Part shown: positions 50,501 through 60,707 of the stretch, in pieces
Layout: each line of letters begins with the position of its first letter
How positions within the stretch are numbered: position 1 is the stretch's first letter
Assembly: GCA_009792885.1 (NCBI GenBank)
Contig: WMCF01000014.1
Location: 15,078,049-15,142,048, forward strand
Direction of reading: 5' to 3'
DNA: 64,000 nucleotides
Source: Eremophila alpestris peregrina
Lineage: Eukaryota > Chordata > Aves > Passeriformes > Alaudidae
Translations under genes and position numbers: made by a program
Notes under the pieces: model-generated
What the model saw: only the letters and a program-made list of their open reading frames with translations
Database searches by the model: none
Told to the model about the DNA's origin: nothing

Positions 50501-52564
50501 TTAAGGTTAATGTAAAGAATAAAATTACTGTTGGAAGGAGACAAGAAATATACATGTCTCAGCTGATCTACACTTCCACATAAGAAGAAAGATGAGCCAA
50601 TGATAGGGAAGGGAATGAAGCTATTAGTGGATTGTCAAAGAAAAAAAAGTGCTGGAGAAGAGGTTTTGGAATTAGGAGACTGATAAACATAAGTTCTGGT
50701 CAGAAAATCTGGAGGATAGATTTTCCACTGGAAAACTGACATCTTTAAACAGAGGAGCAATAACTTCAAAACTGTGGTCTATAAATGTGACTTCAATATC
50801 TCATTTTGGGCCAGAAGTCCCATTTGCCTGAGGAAGTCTACCCATCAGCACCCACCTCCTATGGCAAAGTATAGCTGAGCCCAGCATGAACATGGCTCCT
50901 CCAGAACCATGGGAGCTGAAGCCAGGATGAGAAACTTGCTCACAGAATAGGGAAACCAAACCACTGCATTACATTTTCTAAGAGGTACCACTGTGCCACA
51001 TTCAAATGATTTTTTTTCTGGAATATAATGGCTGAAATATTGCATTTCCTTATGTTTTCAGGTACATTTCCTTATTTTTTCAGGCATTCTTTACAGTCAG
51101 CATTTTCCATGGTAATAAACAGGTATTATTCTCAAGTCTGTACTGCACATGCACAAAACAAAAAACTCGGTCTTCCTCTGCAAGCAGATTTTTTTTAAAA
51201 TCAAGCAACAATCAGATTTAAAAACTATAATCAATAGTAAACAATTAAACACTTCAATTTTTGAAATAATTTCTAGAATTTTGGTTCAAGAGGTAGCAGG
51301 CTTCCTGGGCACTTGAATCAATGACATTTCTTGACTTTGTAAAAAGCTGCAATCTCTACAATGGATCCTTAAGGTTAATCAGTGAAACCAACTTTCTCTG
51401 TGATTATCTATCTCCCTGCCTGGCACTGACAGAGAGAAGACAAGCCAGAATGTAGCCTCTGAATGTCTTCAGTAAATTGTTTGCTTAACCCTTGAGCATC
51501 ACTCTAGCTTCTTTGGAACAATCTTGAAAAAACCATACAGAAAAGGCAAACCTACTTTTGTTCCATTGACTCAAGCACTTGCACATATGCTACCTCAGCA
51601 CTGAATATTGTGAATTTGTCATTAAATCACTTCATCTGATACTTGTTTTTCATTGGTTGGGGCTGAAAGTCTCAGTAAGAAAAAGCTTTCTTGCAGAAGT
51701 GAGCCTTGCCATTGGATCAGTACATGGTGCACGGTGTGTTTTGCAAATATGTGGCTAATGTGCAGGTGACAGGAAGGGGAAGCAAAGCTGTTATTTGTTT
51801 CTTTAATTTCTTACCCAGTTCTATCAGAGAAGCCATCTTGTTCAAAAGTTTCCCCTGGTGTTAATCTCCTAATAGCTTGGTTTTCCTCCACCCATTGATT
51901 CATTGGTCCAATCTTTCTTCAAATTTCAACAAAGAGGGGAAAAAAGGGGGAGGGAAAAAAGTGCTTTCCCATTTCCAACAGAAATTCCCTGTCCTAGTTC
52001 TCTGCTTTTTCCTGTCAGAGGCCTATGGGTTAATACTTGATAAAAGAAAAAGAGGTAGGTATTTGTCTCCTGCCTGGAGAGAAATTCTTTGCCTCTTTGC
52101 CAGGGAAAACATCTGATCCTGTTGCAATGATTTTTCTTTTAATTGGAATGCAAAGATCTTATCTTTTTATTACTCTTTTATTGTTGATAACCACTCCACT
52201 TGCTCACTCTCGACAAATGTCCAACTTATATATACAACCAGAGAAGCAGTTCATTTTTTCTCCTTTTTAGCTTTAATCATTTGCCTAACAACTGAATTGT
52301 GCCAGAGTGGTTCATATATCCCTTCCCGCACCACCGTCTCTTTCTCAGATGCCTGGTCTGTGTCTGTCTCTCTCTAATTTTCAGGCACAGATTGGCCCAG
52401 TGACTGCCTCCTGCTCTATCAACTGCCTGAGGTGTGGGAGACCACTTTATGGGAATTCAGTCACACGGGCCAATTCAAAAATAACAGTAAACGAGAAATT
52501 TGCAGTGAAAGGGAAACATTGCATGCAAGGCATACGCCTACCACTCTCCTAATTTAGTTTCTTT
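47534..52564. other. Unique AT-rich DNA with low-complexity bits
   Basis: A poly-T run of 19 (48610-48628), an AT-rich imperfect palindromic stretch (50158-50212, GATATATGCATATC-type), and two adjacent 20-bp copies of CATTTCCTTAT(G/T)TTTTCAGG at 51043-51062 and 51065-51084. No gene or transposon recognised. Frames are at most 91 codons. Confidence 0.45.
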
Positions 52565-52860
52565 GTGGCTTTGCGTCGCCATACGTTCTGTAATGTCAGA
52601 TTAGTGCGTGGGGAGGCGGCGGCCTCCTGGATGGAGCTGAGGCGCAGGAAATCTGGGGTTTATTCTCAGCTCTGCCCAGCTCCCGCAGAAGCACGGCTCG
52701 ACCCGTCGGCTTTCCAGCACACAGGGAGAACCCTGCTGCCAGCTGCCCACCTGCCCTGCTGCCCGGCTGAAGGCTGCTTTCAGAGACGTGCCCCAGGAGA
52801 GCAGCTGTGGGCACCTCCACAACCTCAGCGTTCCCACAGCAGCTCCACTGCATGCAGAGC
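52565..52860. promoter_or_regulatory. GC- and CpG-rich patch, possible small CpG island
   Basis: I count 14 CpG dinucleotides between 52573 and 52830, including GCGTCGCC, GAGGCGGCGGCC and CACGGCTCGACCCGTCGGC. This is about one per 18 bp in an otherwise CpG-poor window. Overlapping 121-codon (plus) and 85/78-codon (minus) frames follow from the low stop density. Within it, CAGGAAATCTGGGGTTTATT followed by CTCAGCTCTGCC (52647-52678) resembles an old repeat. Promoter function is inference; no TATA box or first exon could be identified. Confidence 0.35.
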
Positions 52861-54553
52861 AGGAGGCATTTGGGGACTTCTTGTAACCAGGACAGCCACA
52901 GATGTCTTAACCCTGCCTTTTTCTGTGTGAAACAGTCCTCCTCCTCCTAATACCAATTTTCTGTCAATTCTGACATATGTGTGAGGATGTGTTTGTGTAC
53001 AAGCAATACTACTTCGTCTGTTGCTCTTTAATTACTGCTGTATTTTTAAGAATCTCTCCCACCAGTGTAGGTTCTCAGCTGCTACCTTAAGTCTCTTAAT
53101 GCCCTCTGTTTCCTGCCCTCCTCCTCTTTTCTTCCTTCTTCCCATACTCCCCTTAGCACATGTGGAGTTCTCGTTTTGACCATTTCTTCCCCTCCCCTCT
53201 CCAGCCCCAAACTGCTCCTGCCAAAGCAACTGTGAAGAGAATGCACATGGATGAACGTGCCAGTACAGGAGCAGTGTTCCTGATAACTCTGTGCAGCCGT
53301 GCTACTGGCCTGGTCTCATCCTATTGCAAACCCTCCTGAAGAAAAAATGACTACTCTAACATGGTCTCATAGGACAACAAGCCTACTGGGACTCCCATCC
53401 TAGTAGAAATTACAGGGATTCTGTCCCCTTCCCCTTCTGCCCCAATTTCCCTGCCACACAGCATGTCACACCAGCCCACAGCTCATACCAAGACTGCAGC
53501 TGGACCCACCCGCTGCCTGCCACGGAAATAGAGGTCATCACCATCCCTGTGCCACAGGTGTTCGGCAAAGTTCGATTCCTTAATTAAGGAATTGGTTTGT
53601 GTGACATGCTCAGGGTCTGTGCAGTCATGAACTTGCAGTATCTCTGGTTTGGGATACTGCATCTGGAAACAATATGAGAATATTAGCTGAATACTAGCTG
53701 CAAGGTTTGTTCTTGAAGAGTTACTGCAGTTGGACACACATATTTAATATTTATTACTGTTTCTATCTGTTCAAGGAGAAAACCCAGATTAAACCCAAAT
53801 CATCTGGAAAGGATGACAGAACTTTTGTAAAGTTCTGACTGAACAGGTAGATATTTTTTCTCAATTCAGTTTAGACAACGCAGCTACATCTAATACTAAA
53901 TAGGTGTTTCTGTCTGCTTTTCAGTTATCACTATATCACTATAGAACAGACAGAGAGAAAGATATGTTCTGAAAGATTTAAAAAAGAAAAATCATTTTGT
54001 CTTCAGATAAAATGGATGTTTTCCTGAAGTTACACTGCAAAGAAAAATACCAGGTTTCAGAAATGTTACAGATACAGGCTGAAGTCTAACACTCAGTGTA
54101 AGAGTAGCATTTCTCTCAGATATGAGTGCTGGGTGCTAACTATAGAAAATGCATTTTCCTCCATTAAGTCTTCCAGCAAAGGCTGGAAGGTTCTGTATCA
54201 GATCATATTAGTCATCCCAGAAATCTTCTGAAACATAAAACTGCCCTTTATTTGGAAGGGGAGAAAACAGAACTGCTGCTCTGCTGCATCATGCTGGAGC
54301 CTTTATCACACCTCCAGCAGCACTGCTGAACTCTACTTTTTGTTTATCTGTCAGTGGACTACTGGGACCACTAAACACATGTACATAAGCTTTAAAAAAG
54401 TGGCATCACAAATTGATACACACTACTTGAAGAACTCTTTAGCTTTTGCTTATCAAACTGTCTCCAGCAAGAGCTACACGCTTTGTACAGATTTAGCCAT
54501 GCAGTCAGTGTTATGCACTAGCATGGAAATTACAAGTATCAGTAAGATGTTGA
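52861..54553. other. Unique DNA with a pyrimidine-rich stretch
   Basis: 53090-53220 is rich in CTCC/CTTC. No repeat family, RNA gene or exon recognised. Frames are at most 84 codons. Confidence 0.5.
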
Positions 54554-54578
54554 GTGTGTGTGTGTGTGTGTGTGTGTG
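54554..54578. repeat. (GT)n dinucleotide microsatellite
   Basis: An uninterrupted run of about 12 GT units on the plus strand. Likely length-polymorphic. Confidence 0.95.
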
Positions 54579-57572
54579 CAGGCAGCAGTTCAAAGCAGGA
54601 TTAAAATTGTTTAAAATTTGAATTGCCTGCAGAAATGATATAGACCTGATAAGACTTCACTGTATTGCATCCTGACAAAAATGTCATGGAGCAAGAGACA
54701 CCATCAGCATCTCACTGTGAAGACCAAACCAGAAAATAGTATCAGTGATGGCAAGCCAGTTGAATCAACAACCAGCAGAGCTCAGGCCTGAGAGCTTTCT
54801 TCAACTCTGCCATCACGTAAAACAGCTTGAGCATGAGGTGCAGCCAGAATGACAAGCCCAGGCTCCCTGCTGCCTCCTCTTGCCTGTGCTGGCACCCAAG
54901 CTGCAAGCCAGACAGGGGGCATAATAAGTAACTGTTTGGTTTTGTCAGGTACATTTTCAGATTACAAGAATTTCCGGATCTGACATGCAAAAATAAAATG
55001 AGAAGATGAAACTGGAGAGAGAGAAGGAAGGCTGGACTGACCTTCTGACAATCGCTTGCAGCTCTGTTGGCAGGATGTGCTCTGGGACCACACCGGCAGG
55101 GAGTGTGCTGTAGCACACAGGCCAAAGATGCAAGATCAGGACAAAAGCTCCAAAAAGTCAAAAGCCACTTAGAATACATCATGTAAACAATCTTTGCAAT
55201 ACAGATTTTATACTGAGGAAGGAGGTGCAAATTAATTAAATGCATACTCAGCATAAAAAGAAAGCTAAGGTACATTTCTGAGATATATCAGCATCTCACA
55301 TGCAGCAGCAGCATTGTTTTCTTATTGGTTCCGTGTTTTCACAACCCACTCTATTTCAAAGGAAACTAGTATATCTTTGTTTTCAAAATGGAAAAAAAGC
55401 AGTACTGGTTTTAATTTTCTGTCTAACTATGCTGTCACACGCACGAGGCACATACACATACAATTGAAACAAACTGACAATTAAAATCTTGCACTGCCAT
55501 CCTGTGGTGAATGTCCGTAAAACGTGAGGTTGTTCTGCTCATAGATACGGGGATCGGTCCTTTCGGAAACGCGGAGGCTACGCAGCAGAGCCAGCAACAG
55601 CTCAAGCACCAAGAGTTAGCTCCGTGCTACCCTAGAAAGCAGAGTAGAATCTCCAATGACATTATTTCTCGTTGTTCCTCCAGCAATGCAGTATCTTCTA
55701 GAGACTTTTCAGAAGACACACAGTCCATCCCCAAGAATATAGGTTCTTTTAAGGGTTAGTATTCTGGATAGCACCCATTACACAGCAGGCTAGGTGAGGT
55801 AAGCACAGATGGGCTGGAGGGGAAACATCAGAAGTCACTGAGAACTTGACAGGGCTTTAACATGTGGTTTGGGGAGTACTTTGGGCTTGACTTTGACATA
55901 TGAAAAGTATAGTGAAGTTCACTTGTAAATAGGTCAGAAACTCCAGCTCACTGGCTAAATGAATTTTTTTCCAGTGAATCACTACTAGGCTTAAGAAGAA
56001 AAAAAAGGGGGGGACAAGCCAAAAGGGCACAAAGTCAGCCAACAAGGGAAAGAGAGAAAAGATGTCATGCAAATAGTGTGCAAAGTATGCAGTTGAAAAG
56101 TAAAATGTTTACCAGATCTTGACCAAAATTGAATTCTGTGTGAGGATAGTTCTGACTTGTGCTATTGCACCTGATGCTAGTTTTTCTACTAGACTATAAA
56201 TTTGCTCCTGTAAAAATGTGCATTTAGCATACTGAGCGTTGCCCCAGATGCATAACCTGTTAGCTTACTTTTCTAAGGCAGAAGCATTTTTGTCAAACTG
56301 AGAATAGAACACATATATTTCTCCAAGAACCAGTGATGGAGTGGTTCATCAGTACAGTGTGGCTTCTTAGCTTACTATATCTCCGTCAGGAGACTAACAT
56401 CGTAAACATTGTCATAGTGTAGGACCGTGCACAACAAGAGTTAGCCTCTCATGTGATGCATCAAAAGCTATGAAAAGCTGGTACCTGGAGCAGAGAGGAT
56501 ACTGACTGAGGATCATTGTTAACAGTTTCTCTCCTCTGTTTTAAAAGTGCCCATCAGCAAGATCGGGGGGAGTTCAAACCTTGCCTTCCTGAGAACAGAT
56601 TATAAAAATATCTCCTGCAAAATATCCCTGAATGAGAAAAAAAAACCCTCAGTACCATCCATACAGCAAGTTCTCAGATGAAGTAAAAGGGGGAAAAAGA
56701 TTTAGCTCTCAGCTTGTGCAGACACCCACATTGCTTCTACATGTTTCAATATATGATTATGGTTTTATTAATAATGTGTGAGAAGCCCACTTTTCCCAGT
56801 TCAGAGGTTCGCAACTAATGCTACTGCCATAATTTATGGTTTTTAAGATCTGCTTAGGAAGCTGCCATGCTTGTCTCTTACATAGTATATGCTATGTCTT
56901 CTTTGATCATTTATTGTCCTGTCTTCCCCCTTCTTCAGATGTTCTTCTTCTCATCCCTGCTTTGAATATTAAAAAAAAAAAAAAAAAAAAAATTGTGCTT
57001 GCCTCACTCTCTTCACCTGGTAATGACTTCTGTCTGCAGCATGTCTTTCCGCAGCAAGCCAACAGACCAAATGACATTTTTGTGGTCCCTTCTATCAGCA
57101 GCTCCATGGTGGATCACTTTTGATTCTGTTTATCTTCTTTGCAGTGCTGTGACTTTTTTCTTTGCTTAGAAGTCACAATTGACAGCTTCTTTCTTCCCCC
57201 TCCCCTCCTAACTGCTTGATTTTCTGAACTTTTTCCCATTCACAATAAGCAGGGAATTATTACCTTCAATCCTCTTCTGAACTTTGAATTTACCTGTCCC
57301 ATTTTGCCTGTGCAGAAAAAACAACATGATTTTTCTTTCCCAGATATTTTTTCTCCATTTCTCTAAATAAACATTTTTTTCTTGCTTAAGTAAGAGTTAT
57401 CTTACTCAGTATTTTCAATATTTGTTTCTTCTTAAGAACCACCCTATGGCACTCTGCTAGAACAAGACAGTGGAGAAAGGCAAGTCCTTCTGGGCTGGGG
57501 GAGCACTTCAGCCTCACCACCTGCCAAGGTGCACCTGACAGTGCAAAAATTCAGATCTGATAAAACTTAAAT
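54579..57572. other. Unique DNA with a CpG cluster and a poly-A run
   Basis: The longest frame outside mobile elements, 177 codons on the minus strand (54742-55275), has hydrophobic stretches but no recognisable domain. The region is ordinary in composition, so I do not call it. 55516-55582 contains eight CpG in 67 bp. 56971-56992 is a run of 22 A. No transposon recognised. Confidence 0.45.
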
Positions 57573-57905
57573 TCTTTTTTCTTTTTCCTTTCCTTTCCTT
57601 TCCTTTCCTTTCCTTTCCTTTCCTTTCCTTTCCTTTCCTTTCCTTTCCTTTCCTTTCCTTTCCTTTCCTTTCCTTTCCTTNNNNNNNNNNNNNNNNNNNN
57701 NNNNNNNNNNNNNNNNNNNNNNNNNCTTTCCTTTCCTTTCCTTCCCTTCCCTTCCCTTCCCTTCCCTTCCCTTCCCTTCCCTTCCCTCCCCTTCCCTCCC
57801 CTCTTCTTTTTCTTTTCCCTTCTCTCTGCTTTTTCTTTCTCTTTTTCTTTCCCTTTTCTTTCCCTTTTTCTTTCTCTTTCTTTTTTTCTTTGTCTTTCTC
57901 CCTTT
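57573..57905. repeat. CCTTT/CCCTT pentanucleotide tract with assembly gap
   Basis: From 57587 to 57680 the plus strand is about 19 perfect CCTTT units. Bases 57681-57725 are 45 Ns. From 57726 the CCTTT run resumes for a few units, changes to about nine CCCTT units (57743-57787), then to irregular CT-rich DNA up to about 57905. The minus strand is therefore AAGGG units followed by AAAGG units. The 139-codon frame with undetermined residues across it is a repeat artefact. True length is unknown because of the gap. Confidence 0.95.
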
Positions 57906-58611
57906 TATTTTGTTACAAATTTTGGCCTTCCATAAAGGGATGGGTAAGGTGAAAGTTGAAAAATTTGGACTCAATAAACCTTTCATACAAGTCTGATAAG
58001 AAGAGCAGATGTTTCATTATGGCAGGGCTTTTTGGCTGGTTTTCATCTCTATACATTTTCCAGTGGATGCGAGGGAAAAAATTTTTTTCCCAGCTGTAGA
58101 CTACTAGACAGCAAAGTGTCTTTCTTAATCACCATCCATGGACTCACCAGTACCAAAAGCCTGAAGAGCACAGGCTGTAAATCACTGCTCTAACATTTTG
58201 CAGTCACAAACAACCTAGGTTATAAAAATTCCCCATTGTGTCTGGTTGATAGCCCATTCTAGCACTTGAATGAACTTCTGTTGTGATGGCACAGAAAACT
58301 CTGTCATCAGCTTCTCTTCTGAATGAACATATTTATACATGACATTCTTCTGCAGAGGAGGAAGGGATATTAAGTTGTATGCATCCCTGCATACAAGGAA
58401 AGGGAGATGAGTTTATTCACACTTCCAAGTCATGCACTTCAAAATGATGTGGGCTTCAAGATGTGAAGCGTGACTGTGAAGGCATCGTGGGAGTAGCCCT
58501 AATCTAAATAAATAATGGTTTACTTTATGTCTAAAGACAACAACCTATAGGGTTTTCAGGACAGCACCAAAATGACATGTCTGTGCTGGGGTGTGTATGG
58601 GTAGACCACCA
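57906..58611. other. Unique DNA flanking the retroviral insertion
   Basis: AT-rich sequence with no recognised element. It represents one side of the pre-insertion site of the endogenous retrovirus. Confidence 0.5.
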
Positions 58612-58617
58612 CATACC
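58612..58617. repeat. Target-site duplication, left copy (CATACC)
   Basis: The six bases CATACC directly precede the LTR end TGTC. The identical hexamer follows the opposite LTR end at 60708-60713. A 6-bp duplication fits class II (alpha/beta-type) retroviral integrases. Confidence 0.88.
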
Positions 58618-58923
58618 TGTCGCACTGATACCAAACAAGACCACAAGACACGCAGTCAAGAAGGGAAGCGAGGAAAGAGAGAGTTTAATGAATTTCAGAT
58701 ATATTTATACAAAAAAATAAAAAGTTCTGATAGGCGGAGGGAAGCAACACCTCTACACATACACTGGCTAATACACATGCTTGTCAAAGAAATCCATCCC
58801 ACCAAGAAGAATGTAAACATCCAAGCTGGTTAGAAAACAACACCTGTTATTTACATGAAAACCCATGGGAAAATCTGACTCCAAGCTACAACTCATCAAA
58901 AGGCTTAAAAATTCAGGGTGACA
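58618..58923 (-). repeat. 3' LTR, complete, 306 bp
   Basis: The outer boundaries are set by the TGTC/GACA inverted ends, the adjacent CATACC duplication at 58612-58617 and the purine tract at 58924. The part 58857-58923 is repeated at 60641-60707, which confirms it as LTR. Read on the minus strand it begins TGTCACCCTGAA (U3), has a TATA-like box and a polyadenylation signal, and ends in CAGTGCGACA. Confidence 0.88.
58684..58709 (-). promoter_or_regulatory. LTR TATA-like box and ATTAAA polyadenylation signal
   Basis: On the minus strand TATAAATATA (58709-58700) is followed ten bases later by ATTAAA (58689-58684). Such close spacing implies a very short R region, as in some alpha- and betaretroviruses. 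Activity is not shown. Confidence 0.55.
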
Positions 58924-58970
58924 TCTCACCCTTTTTCTATTAAAAAAAAAGAAAAAAAAGAAAAAGAAAA
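58924..58970 (-). promoter_or_regulatory. Polypurine tract preceded by T-rich block
   Basis: Reading the minus strand, a T-rich run (58970-58942) leads into AGAAAAAGGGTGAGA (58938-58924), which abuts the LTR start TGTCACC. A purine tract right before the 3' LTR primes plus-strand DNA synthesis in retroviruses, and a T-rich block upstream of it is common. The single T in the tract is a possible decay mutation. Confidence 0.7.
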
Positions 58971-58981
58971 ATGAACAACGT

Positions 58982-60409
58982 TCAGTGTCTGCTCGTGGAG
59001 GGACCCTCAGAATGATCACTCCCACTGTCTGCGTCTGAGTCATCACTCGACAGTCCATCTGTCTGATGGCTTTCAGTTTGGTCACGGTCTCCAGCCCGTC
59101 TGTCGTCTGGATTCTGCCTCTGTGGTTGCAGGTCGGGACGGACACACTTTGAGGGTACCCGGCGTGCCCCTGTATCTGTGGACACGCATGCATACCCATG
59201 CCCTGAAGCTATAACGTCATAGGGACCTTCCCACTGTTTGGTGACTAAATTTCGCACCCGAACCTTCGCTCGAGGCTGCGGCGTCTCATCCGAGGCCTGC
59301 AACGAAAGATGATGGTTCAAAATGACAGGATTGTTAGAATTCTGTGGCACTGTGAGGTGATTGATGACATACAAAGCTTTTTCCAACTGACTGTGTGGGG
59401 TTTCACCCTGCATTCCCCGTTTCTGTTTTTGGAGAACCCGCTTTAATGTACCATGAGCGTGTTCTACAATAGCTTGACCAGTCGGAGAATGAGGAATACC
59501 AAACTTGTGTGACACACCCCACAACTGCAAGAACTGCCTCACCTGCTGCGAGGTGTAGACAGGACCCTGGTCGGTCTTCACCGCGAGTGGAATGCCTAGA
59601 ACAACGAAAGCCTGCCTCCAGTGGGCAATGACATCACAGGCTTTCTCCCCAGTGTGAGCAGAAGCCCACATCGCAGAGGAGCACGTGTCCACCGTGACAT
59701 GCACATACTTCAGCCGACCAAACTCGGCGACCTGGGTGACATCGGTCTGCCAAAGCTCCAAGGCCCTCAGGCCTCTGGGGTTGACCCCTGCCGGCAAAGG
59801 TGCAGTGAGCGCATGACAGTCATCACACGCCTTGACAATTTCACTAGCCTCAGTTGGCATCAAGTGAAACTGTTTCTGCAAGGTATGTGCGTTCTGGTGG
59901 AAGAACCCATGCGAGGCCTTGGCCTGAGCGAGTGTGTAAGGCTGAGGTGCTACCCACGCGGGGTTAGCCAACTTGTCAGCCCTTGCGTTACCTTCTGCTA
60001 CAAACCCTGGCAAATTGGTGTGACTCCTCACATGCAGAACGTAGTACAGATGAACCCGGGCCTGGATGGCACACCACAGAGTTTTCAGTAAATTAAACAA
60101 GGCAGGATTACTGACCTCTTTCAGGACTGAGTAACTCAACCACTGTGCCATGTCGGCCACATAGGCGGAGTCCATGACCAAGTTGAAAGGTTCCTGGGAA
60201 AACTTTTCAAATGCCATGATGGCAGCCCTCAATTCCACCAACTGGGCTGATCCATCTTCCTGACCCTCCAAAACCTGCCACCCAGATCCGTCCCTCCAAG
60301 TCACAATGGCCTTCCCAGTCCTTCCCGAACCGTCAGTAAAGATGGTGGGTCCTTGCACAGGCTCCTGGCTGAATGTGGGCCTCAGAGAAATTTCTGTGCT
60401 CTTTGCGAC
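58982..60409 (-). pseudogene. pol: Retroviral pol fragment: RNase H and integrase, open frame
   Basis: A 475-codon open stretch; residue 1 below is the codon at 60358. RNase H spans about 5-130 with the acidic set D9 (FTDGSG), E42, D63 (MDSAY) and D128 (ARADKLA). Integrase follows: zinc-binding H154, H158, C178, C181; catalytic core D206 (WQTDVT), D263 (KTDQGP), E299 (AIVEHAHG), with exactly 35 residues between D263 and E299; C-terminal domain about 366-409 (QWEGPYDV). An acidic, serine-rich tail runs to residue 458 and the stop at 58982. RNase H removes RNA from the RNA:DNA hybrid; integrase joins viral DNA to the chromosome. All expected catalytic residues are present, which is unusual for so truncated a provirus. 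There is no own start codon at the fragment's head. Upstream frame is cut by a stop at 60410-60412, so normal translation as Gag-Pol is impossible. Expression as an independent protein is not shown. Confidence 0.95.
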
Positions 60410-60640
60410 TTAGAGTAGCTTATGGCTAGGCAGATGATAGGTGATCTGCCCAGTGAAGTTTTGTAGAGCACTTTGCAGGGAAACATTGTTTGCGAAGCTC
60501 CAACCAAAGTCCTCCCACAGTACCGGGAGTACAATTTTTGCGGGGTCCATGCCCATCAGCTGGAGACAGCGTTGCCAGCATTTGGTTATCAAGAGAGCAA
60601 TCAACTCAAACAGTGCGGTCTTCTGGGGCTGATGGGGCAG
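60410..60640 (-). pseudogene. pol: Reverse transcriptase C-terminal remnant with stop codon
   Basis: From the deletion junction at 60640 the minus strand reads in the same frame as the RNase H-integrase part: KTALFELIALL, then LMGMDPAKIVLP and the FTGQITYHLPSHKLL segment typical of the RT connection region just before RNase H. A TAA at 60412-60410 follows HKLL, and 17 codons later the RNase H frame continues without frameshift. The polymerase core and its catalytic aspartates are gone with the deletion. The match to the connection region is by family resemblance; the reading frame and stop are seen. Confidence 0.88.
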
Positions 60641-60707
60641 GAAAACCCATGGGAAAATCTGACTCCAAGCTACAACATATCAGAAGGCTTAAAAATTCAG
60701 GGTGACA
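60641..60707 (-). repeat. 5' LTR remnant (first 67 bp of U3)
   Basis: Matches 58857-58923 at 64 of 67 positions; all three differences lie in a short stretch (60677-60685). It ends in GGTGACA beside the CATACC duplication, so this is the outer end of the 5' LTR. About 239 bp of the LTR, including TATA box, R and U5, are deleted. Confidence 0.9.

Larger units (their letters stand above)
58618..60707 (-). mobile_element. Deleted class II endogenous retrovirus (ERVK/TguERVK-like)
   Basis: A 2,090-bp provirus on the minus strand with ends TGTC..GACA and a perfect 6-bp target duplication. In transcription order: 67 bp of 5' LTR U3 (60707-60641), a reverse-transcriptase scrap (60640-60413) with a stop codon, an open RNase H-integrase frame (60409-58982), a T-rich block and purine tract (58970-58924), and a full 306-bp 3' LTR (58923-58618). 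Missing: the rest of the 5' LTR, primer-binding site, gag, protease, most of RT, and env. The two shared LTR segments differ at 3 of 67 positions. The deletion joins U3 directly to pol, either after integration or by template switching during reverse transcription. Assignment to class II rests on the pol motifs and the 6-bp duplication; the exact family is not determined. It cannot replicate. Confidence 0.92.

Noticed and set aside
54742..55275. 177-codon minus-strand frame, the longest outside mobile elements
   Set aside because: No domain, odd composition (runs of hydrophobic and Cys/His residues), no conserved pattern and no promoter or splice context. A frame of this length is plausible by chance in 64 kb.
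56971..56992. 22-A run as tail of a processed pseudogene
   Set aside because: No recognisable mRNA-derived sequence upstream and no flanking direct repeats found; a simple poly-A run is the safer reading.
57567..57986. 139-codon lysine/glutamate/arginine-rich frame
   Set aside because: Translation of the AAAGG/AAGGG repeat across an assembly gap.
58768..59199. 143-codon minus-strand frame
   Set aside because: Different phase over the integrase tail, T-rich block and LTR; no retroviral gene reads in this phase.
59621..60091. 156-codon plus-strand frame
   Set aside because: Antisense shadow of the retroviral integrase frame.
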